Below, piece by piece: positions 62,701 through 64,000 of a stretch of DNA of 64,000 bases (its first letter is position 1; each line of letters begins with the position of its first letter). Below the pieces are notes generated by a model, which worked only from the letters and a program-made list of their open reading frames with translations, had not been told where the DNA came from and searched no databases. The position numbers and the translations under genes are program-made. The DNA comes from Bradyrhizobium manausense (GTDB taxonomy: Bacteria; Pseudomonadota; Alphaproteobacteria; Rhizobiales; Xanthobacteraceae): positions 1 through 64,000 of the forward strand of contig NZ_JAFCJI010000007.1 in the NCBI RefSeq assembly GCF_018131105.1. Direction: 5' to 3'.

Positions 62701-64000
62701 CAGGACCTGAATGGCAAGCGAGTCGCCCGTAACGGTGCTCGTTCCACCGATGTAGGCAAGATCGTCGCGGGTCGCGACATTGATCGCGACCGCAACGCCG
62801 ACCGCATTGGTCGCACCGCCGCCGCCACCGGACTCCTTCGTGAACCCGCCATCCGCGCTGGTCGTCACGACGTCGACGGACGCTGCGACGATCGACGCAG
62901 CGTCGATGCCGGCGTTGATGGTTCCATCCTGCAAATAGGCCTTGGTATCGCCCGTATCGACTGCGACCGCGATCGCGCCCGCAAATGTAATGCTTTCGTT
63001 GCCGGCATCTCCGGCTGTCTCTGCGTTGTTGTTGGCAAGCGTCGTCTCGCTCGCATTGTCGCCGCTGCCGCTCTGCGAACTGCCGCCGACCGACGAATTC
63101 GCCGTGGTCGTGATGTCGCGGTCGGTCGTGGCCAGAATGCTGACTCCAGCGCCACCGACGGTCGAATGGTCAACCGATGCGACGGTGTCACCAAAAACCA
63201 CCGAAACCGCAACGCCGGCACCGGCTGATCCCGCGCTGCCGTCCGCCGTGGTCGTGGCGTCGAGCTCGCTGCTCGCCTGGAGTGTCGCGGCACCGCCCAT
63301 GGCGTCCATGACGGCGCTGTCCGACACGGCAAGTGTCGCCTTGCTTCCAAATGCCGTAACTGCCACAGCCGCGTCCTTCGACGCGTCGGCATTGTCGGTC
63401 GGCGCGGCCGATGCGTTGATCGTAACGCTGGATTTGGCGGTCGCGTCGATCTTGCCGCTGGCGCTGACGTTGGTGGTCGCCCCGTGGATCAACACTTCCG
63501 GGTCCGCGTCGCCGGCGACGACCGTAATCTTCAAGAAGCTGTTGTTGACCGACGAAGCGGTCAGCGTGCCATCAACGGTCGCATTGAGAATCAAATCACC
63601 ATTGGTCGCGCTAAGCACGGAATCGCCGATGTCGATCTTCGCGCTGGAAAAGCTCGTGACCAATGAGACCAGATGAATCTTGTCGCCGAGATTGTCGTTG
63701 ATCGCGTCAGCGATCTTTCCGGTGATCTTGCCGGTGAGGCCAGGATCATCGGTGTTACCCTGAACGGAACCGTCGGCATTGACGTCGAGCGCTGAGTGCG
63801 CCGTCAAACTCACCTTGCCGGATGCGCTCAGATTGGCGCCGGACAGCGTGATCGCCGAGTTCGCGTTGGACAGTATTCCCTGGTTCACGATCGGATCGTT
63901 GCCGGCCGTGGCTTCCGACGTCAGCGTGAGCTCGCCGCCGAAGGTTGCATGTGCGCCGGATGCGATCGCGGAATCGCTCGTGACTTTCAGGCCGAAGCCG
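35761..64000 (-). CDS. Giant repeat surface protein (partial; N-terminus off window)
   Basis: 9,412 codons without a stop reach the window edge, so the start and any signal are not visible; the first in-frame ATG (63888) is not the true start. Order from N to C: about 60 or more beta-helix-like repeats (64000 to about 54500), each with a VGVGVAVAVNVV-type strand pattern; mixed strand-rich parts with two recurring modules (see findings); a hemagglutinin-like part (51800-48700); Calx-beta-like parts (47000-46000); tandem ITRSDGSW modules (45900-41300); RTX nonapeptides (about 41090-38200); two concanavalin/laminin-G-like domains (about 37920-36820); a degenerate zinc-protease-like domain with HEMGN (36435-36421); and a disordered end. 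It is probably secreted and calcium-stabilised. Confidence 0.93.
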   Translation of the reverse strand, partial: GFGLKVTSDSAIASGAHATFGGELTLTSEATAGNDPIVNQGILSNANSAITLSGANLSASGKVSLTAHSALDVNADGSVQGNTDDPGLTGKITGKIADAINDNLGDKIHLVSLVTSFSSAKIDIGDSVLSATNGDLILNATVDGTLTASSVNNSFLKITVVAGDADPEVLIHGATTNVSASGKIDATAKSSVTINASAAPTDNADASKDAAVAVTAFGSKATLAVSDSAVMDAMGGAATLQASSELDATTTADGSAGSAGAGVAVSVVFGDTVASVDHSTVGGAGVSILATTDRDITTTANSSVGGSSQSGSGDNASETTLANNNAETAGDAGNESITFAGAIAVAVDTGDTKAYLQDGTINAGIDAASIVAASVDVVTTSADGGFTKESGGGGGATNAVGVAVAINVATRDDLAYIGGTSTVTGDSLAIQVLPLDDKQSEFSAEAVSGLGDATSVSFAGSLAINVTLFNHKAYLDNAAQVTLLGSPDVTIEAHADMKNVAKATPHEADAGNPKTGIGASVAFNYGEDTTAAYLDDNVLLTGAKGLTLDAASAHEMETEAKNGSVGGTAVTPVIAISVANDDTHATIGSGGLLTVGADGFNLTSTLTNVVRTSAEGDTEADKTGVGISLALSIVNDDSEATTARNLFTSGGAAAFMSSAISISESSAKASVKGGEDSGDGKKADGKKQDQMDFADTTAKTKTGGSAKGNNGATAPDADTGSGQVDVAGAIAVNIENGSSVASIPDGGHVTATGLITVHSQANVDGHALADGSAVTGEGGTGVGVAVAVNVNNITNQAFVGNGAVVSGSGLNVGAVVADRQIDAPVIAAPVVDAANDTLFVGLDAGLASGDQVKYVGLGGFGLTPADSYFVHVNGDGTIKLYSTTKEDAEDGGATGLVDLTSGGSTTLPNQLWKYISGIPSPIGAISFDPTGTITELDLGEDETVRTGDRVKYDANGGSPLGGLSDNTIYYVIDLTGGHYQFAASLGDAYDGKAIALSGAAPVGQALHDLAHSSRADATSGASGGKIGVGISAAINIVNNDTQAVVGQTPGSLPGTAAVTTSGDNSSVLAVSDESNLATGKPHGDTEGEKAGVGASVGINVITNTVNAQITDGTSWTGSVGTFTVSAASGDFAFTHGENGASSGGVGVGIGVAVLVAQDTTSAYAGTKPVLDSALSATGDVSITASHGGEFLSTTSAKAAAKKVGVGASVTVAVVIEEVSAELARSITTSGGAATVQSTSIVASHAEALASVQGAKSSGNSADTESSNQANSPVSNKGSKTALPTSGGEASKGSEQSSSQSGEGSSGVGIAAAVSVNVLTSDNTAKITHGASLTAAHAVKISAQAENDASAKGTGASLDSSASANIGAGIGLNVVNATNKAFVDSNSSVTGDGITIEAIVPNGGTDDFVVWGVAAAGGTGEGTAIAGSVGINVINNLETEASARSGSHLTSSGGITVTASEDTRIQTLAAAGALSTGGTTVGGAVAVAVVNQSTKAFIESASADAAGAIAVHATATLDPAPIPVSFVDVSFTSIAVAGAASSGGAAVAGAVIVDVFDVTADAHIGAGTQVNQKSILGGGFAHGAGQTLSVQATNETTITNVAGGLGVSTSSAGVGGSLDVEVLNKDTRAYIGNGAHVTLGGGADVTANATETILTVVATLGVGDSAGVAGSFAVVVVDSEDDAYLDNSAHLLAQGAVSITATGGFNATMIAGTVGAGGTAGFGIANSDLIHSATVQAYAGNSSVVTAGGDGVLITAFTSEDVLTIAAAGAAGGTAGVAGSAAVNVFDETTTAYVGDSATITIDNALDPGAQDLTISAKDDTSVISVAGELAFGGDAGVGVGADVGVYTKHTNAFIGSGVNADVLGNIQVTADSSENLVSVSAGAAVGSVGVAVNAGVHVFNLETRAFIGDDPTDGVASAGPGDVHALGSVVLHANDLTDINEIVGTIAGGGVGIGAAAGVNVMNKSTLAFIGAGATVTGDGHGAGLSVNTGRINPDLDTAASNPGNTQTKSFDPNHPNAGGGVGIDTGSAGTKTAATSGDHATLRSKGQVGTPTLGSMDLQNSGSAQDISGKDSSLGGARTTKLDSTPGFHGVAVAATNQDEIRTFSVSFAVGGAAGVAVSAGVDVVNADTEAYVGQGANVNTDTSVNPANPLQSVLVGAGDDFYHLAVAGTIAVAGGAAVAPAVGVNVVTNTTKAHIDSSATVNALADVTVEATARENVVMVGFGIAAGTVGVGGAVDVLSIDNHAWASVGDHATVFAGGDFYLSATDDTHIFELSGALAGGFVGVGASVGVMVLTKDTEAFISDHAHVDALGGAGVADAFDGNIIASGFEKKTPAPGGVIVQAESSEDILHIVAAGGFGYVGASGSVGVTLISSETDAVINDHAFINTLHQDDAHDNQSVYVNAANRLNVQTFVVGVAAGAVGVSGAVDIGSVKNNTKAVIEADAQVNALADIEVNALGKKDITGVDVSGAVGAVGVGGAVSVWSIGSTIKRTAKDNDGNESAKNSTNIGNGEADQDAGSQAQSSSSATTDAIGQFSGGAEFDVAGAVTTGPGAGTINLGASSGLKTGDKVTYSHGVSGTDIGGLTDRGTYYVRDTGGGVFKFYNTHSDAMNDINAIHFSSAGLGGHQIVGNATKFGTQSAASSVNASAPTQTSITKRVNLAILTPPGTSASVEAGATLTAGGKIGVKANESDHITVFTGQIAGGIVGIGAAVSIVSLGDNVTAFADGTLSAGGNIDVNAILDEHFNLHALDGSAGGIAIGAGVVSITDTSLAQASLGNVTKADDVTVNASNTRNITELTGMMQVGAAAAGASYTEVELSGGASATVDGGADIGQTDTVGSLTVSATSDNTADVHAVAVSGGVLLALAVNFAYATDTSGASATIGDLADVKVSNDIHVTAAAIENIDTLVEGFSGGEGLSVGVSITKSDVEPTVTASIGTGTTQAGNVYVKATTNDGKDDQYGASADSQASAGGLIGVVVPGAKSIMLPTIEAEVKSSVNSAGKVEITAVSNNHAVAKSEGAAGGLLGVGASKAEADTGGTTKAHLDGSVANGSGPGASDLTIKATGTETASATAQAVSGGLLSGQSNDSKVIVTPNVSAYISSGGSIVTSGFIDVEAADHPEGDAITKGVGGGFVNLGGSTSYTNIHPTVLAYIDPPAVHAGTSITVSAIADSVQINPPPTYQIKNADGGNGDLVDPLLADPLNNTIQVDNHGLQTGDTVQVPDGAVGGLVSNAADRNGTPIALRTVIAADPSHLAFGAVFDGASADPVTDIITTPSAHNLQNGDLVEYEPIGTGIGGLNPGQVYKVLLIDGTRIKLQDPGFTYTSKEFTPPASGTVISLTGHGFTDGEAVTYHAPVTLSFNSKQVDVSGSLTSYDDPDLGHIANVATLNPANNNNIQYINSATGQVADPGFSNGNLVKYTATSSVPPGPKSGAAKVIGGLQDGQIYQIINAGSTGTDTVQLGAIDTVTITFHNNGAGKGTITRSDGHDWSEFGFQNNQSISISGAGANSGSYTLQSVSGGTLTVTIDDFATDNLNAVNALVQSTTAIALEGNLSLPLTFAKNAGGDTITAAAGFNWADHGFAEKQQITISGTGANNGSYTIALGGVSGNVLTLTAVNQVTNGGFTKTVGDSTIQQLTKLSDFPMTGNGVNLDGQQLYVVNPTNDPDHFSLADSNHVLLTLGILGGGTPGGIHHIGPESIDLTSKGTGQQELRIDLSGAFALNAQLLGPGGTSLSLLSPPTGDGVSSAVANGSGGGFVGVNINDGKVDDNPDVTAYLTAGLVTAGTDVSVTSNAITSATASSKNETGGFVGVGDPTATVNQDDAKHESIAYIGANTRIIAGQNFTLAASTEDHADVSAHSITGGAVGVAIANAHSDITDTTTATVFDDSDILAGNNVKVTANRKVFQNTNAHASGLGFGGDGNATATSTGGSSLTQVEIKPAAAIEGRTVILAALVPEMTVIAHAEGYGTGLVAAGTGESTVTVVSPLKVLLDDSATVTGFEGVDFVTRYGNLDLSKHDVHIESNSFGRATGLFGFVDSTSTNNTTLNSNINGSGNGSPRAKVTAGPRAASGDPDDAGLLHDNNGDAQFAKHLAFDVNTTNGTIDVTRPHDVSRRSLAVGSAGEAGSTTITPQIDFSSDVTILAGRSPDLEIDGSGNIFRAVNVTVDDSATPGESATKTSGQIKSGTIVVNDIRNQDPGDVFFAATSHINGVGGTWEFRDTFDHVLIKNDSSKPLEVNLINVINSTVEPKVDISNTGSRGLTFAIKRTVAPTLVDIESTSASRPSITLNGLIENPIGTTRVVNKAGDILSSASRAADPDAPGLLPADPSSLIRTNILDLEAYAGSIGQNPGDAFGQTPNTNHRVNVDVVDTGSVPAPTQFIAARVSGTDGSIYLGRNQFFNGELVQYHKISGTTLGNLTDNDYYYVIAVDALHIQLAHVNSPTTPITIDLSGTSATDQHSLTPAQRFTVIATGTGAQGFAYLDVRGRERETGAYSVVIDAVKTDGDANLLLRGSVQETSVGQVGGINVIGAPSVDPDYNFYEPDAGPRKNQDVGVFGSNPSHIDSTYLIKALDETGSRTRAGITSKHNIIVAAAKPVAVSPEIIDISAITEIDLNGAPGTPGPSDTHHVDVLTNGWIDLAEKTDDLRVGRIMSTANDVTLHSPRMIIDALNDGIGSEADVTAVNITMTAGDSGITGTASDKSGTGGIGSTDNFLEINVDELYGSGSSLGVLTANDIAVASKANTQGIFITEVVRGLESQSLLGGKGPLDGSGREIDDLEVGLVQTKGDVTLATDPGSIVDARNGGVGADTANVIGNTINLFAEGGNIGDSSGGNDLEIDSQAYGYGTIGARATGSIDLSEALPTTAVGTFYARDAEVVLLQALGIAGGDGDINGNIRFTVRESAVQGEDLHLLDSGSVLFLENAPETMVHGLVNTPNGSILLRVADNVTTEENSQILAGKNVDIYGDFRRTGELSSGVAQFDADTPDDTPDFGTVMHLHGVIAHGPTASGYLTRIFGNADTDQIFFDETWLGGLSGTSSSPIPGGQDQTIPTGGLGPVRLMSFYSGGTTRAYGSNTPTPTTAGIDAQVTFAPNPNGDTITRTDGGTFAGFAIGDVITVESSDPGDPIANNRVYTVTGISAAATVLTLSSARVVTAASNVNVKIKNTRLNPFAPTGDSEDFFVVNQLQSMVYGQTVAATASSDTLTLDGQAGTDTYVINTTGTQGVPGDTDNRNYVINVLDTGGPTDGVNNLSVYGKDNIDPNFIGEGKAFDDIFLLRRTTDIPRESGARPELYANESAFVAVLDFDPTKSGSALTQAQTSDVPGDGTVRTQSVQRINYDSSINGRLMVFGQGGNDYFAVDDEATSTTLDGGAANDTFQIGQIYGYQRDGSTHQPGPLGNTLGGSIVTAADLFPQLANSLTPQSVYGTVATTRGWLSAGATSPLVAEGGSGDDTFSVYSNQAVLRLEGDDGNDLFTVRAFALAQTDPVSGDIVWLDPVQQIAMPKLTKGFSTAAETAIRTGAGNNQVEYNINAPVSVDGGSGFDKLVILGTEFADHIVVTDKGIFGAGLTVTYKNIEVLEVDALEGDDTIDVLSTPPGMAVRVIGGLGNDAINVAGDVAGDVVSRDINGTSSTINQRISTDDGAYKPVVPDGISLSVSRPDQGQVIIDENVPDDLSPGITDVTEGKKINANPGANPADDVYGIRLGHIPVVGTSVYVTISAAMNPEEEHVTGGALVPASGDITDTLGLGDSILLASGNPLAMGDKDKAGLLTPEAYARDIVLNGTLIHVPARAIVLVFDSSNWDTEQYVHVLAVDDQLAEGDRTVAISHTVLSTDPTFDHAIVRNVEVTVHDNDQPAVKVTQLDATVTVPDFVKYPGYGRPVDGVTKVLEGASPLNTPADPPPVTAVDDYFAVELATAPTGTVQVAINPQYLDPSVPKDLRVSLSSTDARFHVVQPALPDQDGVYYITFGPGDTTPVIVTTHAVQRLSTEDAHDTTITASVVDTIAGQLTTDTAYKNAATGINYSGVTLTFAQNATGDTITRSSGSWIADGYKAGQNIIISGTQTIAGGLTNNALFVIKSVDVTGTILTLTTRLTVIPAVENPTALLPVKFRINGSGITQTIDAQVFDDGAAGVFTLESGGSTLVSAGTATQGPGDPDTYTMRLTKVPQTTVNVDVITDGQTDILTNGGQITLQQTGFTQTLTLFSKGNISVGQDPATSAWMITRASGSQLGSFIADGFLPGQTITITGTGPGGVDGTYKIDAAKGSVGDQFIKLTNAGGATLPSVAGTFNSTASQTITITTVKSNGVYDNGNVKYTAADQAFLMFTGNVTVNGAVITRSGIGSFINDNFAAGEIIRLQRNDGTSVGDFTIAAGGVTDTQLTLTATTGLSGMAGDLKGAAISKMLDTLVRTDGSSWLDSGFFEGQLVQITPVGGGTPVLVKIDLITGTDAGKLDKMVLTDHPETDGLNGTIVGPVKYSGRPPSGLLPSTPINVNMVQMAARVEFDPTGGTYAWYTQATIKVQADPYFDIQPGHENLRAFPKSAHTLSGIRGPLAVEGGTTSADRSLVQAVLLPGEANGPFFNIPPQPPETQSIDVLNVYSDGTQGAATGKLSSTSLTGLNMNLAGLDFTAMLGGAHPFGESGVYVGGISYGSIVLTQDPGFPGDPTKHLFVTDASHSTLEVVNLFLGQGNDKLDINGTLIPGPDHNADGTIGLVSEHGGLTTIHGGGNAPLQLIANNGGSLSTYAGTQAGTYQVVRSDGLEWARDGFAVGQQVLLNVGGIVGSYTIIAIGNPPAAEPDASHKPGSALTLLPAVGAPALLDGATNPLGKNQIGTISVIDQLAVVSGQTLGNQATGTLEVSGAAGFNRITRDDGFTWASLGFAVGQQVAFSIGGLLGTRTVLGFDNTTPTSGFGSVLILDGAALAAVSPTTGVVAVSSRNLVSSSAATPFALTKTTIARSDGGNWISDGFAPGQAVAIGGQSGYWLVSGDPTATTLTLQGADLTTLPAVQKVAIVRIGGDTINVNGTSEVVTGNFDVTAPVGPVGGVGGDPAGTTDRLTRNDGHTWDGTSSGDSAFAVGQQVTISATFNFPQVVFARSNSGDTITRSSGNWVSDGFVIGQTIVITDTTSKNTDPSNSGDFLTNNGSFTIANVTATTLTLTAANTVVPTLDFGASEPAKISLYGNFIVTGFADQVGTTGHYKTLLVNGTALPNQAVLPRQTAVPMTINVDAPLVVYGDTSQDGVWYNGVATQQSLGKFANKPQPHMDNVTFTLSSPSIPLVGFDNLTAPAGTVQISAPYTGFNTVSVSDDTFGNLTRADGSSWVTAGFKVNGLVTVNGVSVGTVYGFKSSDPLANPTATDVLVLNNLLPGYAAGSTTQAVKEWNTASIKLASGQYDPGFVPEGLIAIGKTYTSLVFARNGGGDTITRSDAGGSWIADKFAIGQSISISGTTYNDGGGGPNYVITGVTATQLTLAAVQQLTPTAPSTFETARISIDVGTIAEIGTQYQVSFSSSGGQNFITRSSGSWLADGFTTPASPDKAISIAVYGATIETNDQVYKVLNVTATTLTVDKVVTPGGSQPVVISGGPVSRDTLYLANLRPGALALLNGGLPQTNTIVERNRLGQNADFFVFPLAAQYQFDGNDVIDAHGLFTAANGIVDGLLPTVGITAYGGRGDDTIIGSAAGDFLAGGSGNDLIIGGRGGDQIYGDSGINVDVIRRVLTVANAAGSSGAVNVDPILAGNDLIYGDAQGSTATNAFGDYNDIIFADLGDVRQDVSGARDTTKPVDLKPQRIETTLRDIAITSASRQNGKNDIVYGNGGDDVLIGGPGSDALDGGTDRDLIFGDNVTLDRTGHFGNYSNLRFETLSGTKIYSTALSTDTLGAGLDYANGIPQADPRGHGAWGDYLVTMYDTLPDLTKSATVEKSFGDDYIAGGPQDDMIFGQAGNDTVQGDGSIDYVSHILIDNGLGAMIVSASDKLGGRVGVYQTATNIAGNPFRGADNSLLLRPSFDGAADGQDYIEGNAGSDLLLGNQNQDDLIGGNSDMFSLKDPTFVISQSLRPDGSDLIFGGSGVAVARNAIGDATIDASGNITTTANGHANDSDAIVGDNGDIIRLVGVKGNVADPVGLRTVASFTVNADLTNTPIATQVQSFNGFLRFNYDTSTAEGTAYDEAVKIVVRAVRLLDYSPGGPDFNGADPTNPAIAPNDIGAADEIHGESGDDFIYGQLGNDSLYGEGQNDDIIGGYGNDWISGGTGDDGIIGDDGRIYTSRNSLSADPASAKYKVSAGEPLNGVAPLLANDPDPKYSNGNALNEYIFTPGSMQTDTINVSGALKKTVDVTPFSSDPTFNGTKDDFAVVSTKNNGAASDGKTKSHNDDIIFGGLGSDWIHGGSGDDAISGAESLKLSYTQVENAKTLDLTGIAETDYYHPFNPGDALRFNPTDPDGKFTHPHIANRTGEFALYDENNPMRKILLNADGTASSTGSGLEWFLNFDQTEGVLRPGGTTPGNQNQSVTYPAVHDDGNDDIFGDNGNDWIVGGTGRDHTYGGWGNDLLNADDDLTTAGGLNNVPETAPTYEDRAYGGAGKDVLIANTGGDRLIDWVGEYNSYLVPFSEFGMATVSRTMQPFLHHFLYAESLSDGVDATRYSDLNNGALPPVPTKVNDPNPGRNGEPAGELGLVLQQDTAWHAQTGAPTDPQAGNTPGTQRDVLRSASFTGNGGPTGMFAAAGSWSVVSASYSNSLSSVSGDNVSLFDLDTWLPTYYEVPVTLKVGSGGANQNSYVIFDYQAPDNFKYAGIDVTHNTIEIGQRSASGWTDLATLTVKGLGANKQTAFMLTANFATATVTFNGNSLSYTFAGPLNAGMLGLGTNNSATNFTTYAVQRLPFAPTYAVLEDLSDGVANNFAAQTGTWTTTSGTSGRYFAVPPANDAALSTRQLAVAPLSYVEYSATVNANKTGVSAGLTFATTSTNDFLYAGIIAGTNQVVLGHRSNGNWYVDAVASTTITAGTDYNLLVALSEGVTNNVNVVLNGKSVLSFNYNVLVHDGSLGLYARNGNASFDNVLIRGDDIAYAGGGTPQVAALAAPPATDTVVVTSDQLAALVAAAKQAWTAALGPTDPRLSVLDQVTVLIADLPDQMLGATTGSTIVLDAEAAGWGWFVDPTPGNNREFSIRLSGEVSEAAPSSPAAGHMDLLTTLVHEMGNAMGIPEDSGDDVAGMALRAGERRLPEPAEHSAPASAAVLRSAVAAQAVPQMTLIPFAQATTTIAPPLPAVAKADEPSGITLISNILLSPTAGAPQNAQFGRPIGTTEDLGKSFVSLTASLTGGAPKGSTVGQDDLSSPQDDLASPEHHSSRNINSAKETTSINWENSLDAVEHLASGPSNGSQEWLDDFLNHVGQNETQWNPNASLRVRPLSSNSAGHA
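38200..41090 (-). repeat. RTX nonapeptide repeats in the giant protein
   Basis: Many copies of GGxGxDxLxGGxGND-type units, for example YGGRGDDTIIGSAAGDFLAG at the upstream end and NDWIVGGTGRDHTYGGWGND at the downstream end, interrupted by long non-repeat inserts. They form calcium-binding parallel beta-rolls in RTX proteins, which fold outside the cell where calcium is high. Confidence 0.85.

Overview
The window is a GC-rich alphaproteobacterial chromosome segment. Its closest match in gene content is Bradyrhizobium or another Nitrobacteraceae: a complete tad/cpa (Flp pilus) locus with an rcpA-type secretin, PilZ proteins, many small secreted proteins of unknown function, and very large repeat-rich surface proteins. 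No rRNA, tRNA, CRISPR array or insertion sequence was recognised. The genus is an inference from gene style, not from a marker gene.

Layout. (1) 1-1742: the 5' end, on the minus strand, of a large adhesin built of T1SS-143/DUF5801-type repeats; its C-terminus lies off the window. (2) 1980-12400: small genes on both strands. These include several exported proteins, a DUF3617-like protein, a membrane protein with a possible winged-helix N-terminus, a tandem pair of PilZ proteins, two related small membrane proteins (DUF5658-like) and two divergent sterol desaturase/fatty acid hydroxylase family enzymes. Region 8414-9347 has no convincing gene but carries two strong hairpins. (3) 12426-25862: the Tad pilus locus, all on the minus strand. 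One unit runs flp1, flp2, cpaA, cpaB, cpaE, cpaF, tadB, tadC, an isoprenylcysteine methyltransferase-like gene, tadE, tadG and a second tadE. A second unit, after a 432-base gap, carries the secretin rcpA/cpaC, a small lipoprotein and tadD. A stand-alone secretin N-domain protein lies upstream of the pilins. (4) 26034-27760: small genes, including three very short ones (27, 37 and 49 residues) and a cold-shock protein. (5) 27847-64000: one co-directional minus-strand block that starts with a giant surface protein (9,412 codons visible, N-terminus off the window). It is followed by a SapC-family protein, a GAF-GAF-TM-HlyD chimera, a PqqD-like/M50 protease/HlyD chimera, a truncated SecA paralogue and a periplasmic adaptor.

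Reading of the whole. The segment looks like a surface-attachment region: two repeat adhesins, a Tad pilus, and PilZ proteins that could link attachment to c-di-GMP. The most unusual part is the block at 27847-64000. The translational overlaps (M50-HlyD/SecA and SecA/adaptor) and short gaps suggest that the four proteins with export-type domains, together with SapC, form a dedicated export or anchoring apparatus for the giant protein. No ABC transporter ATPase or TolC-type outer-membrane channel is visible in the window. The function of this block is inferred from gene order and domain content only.
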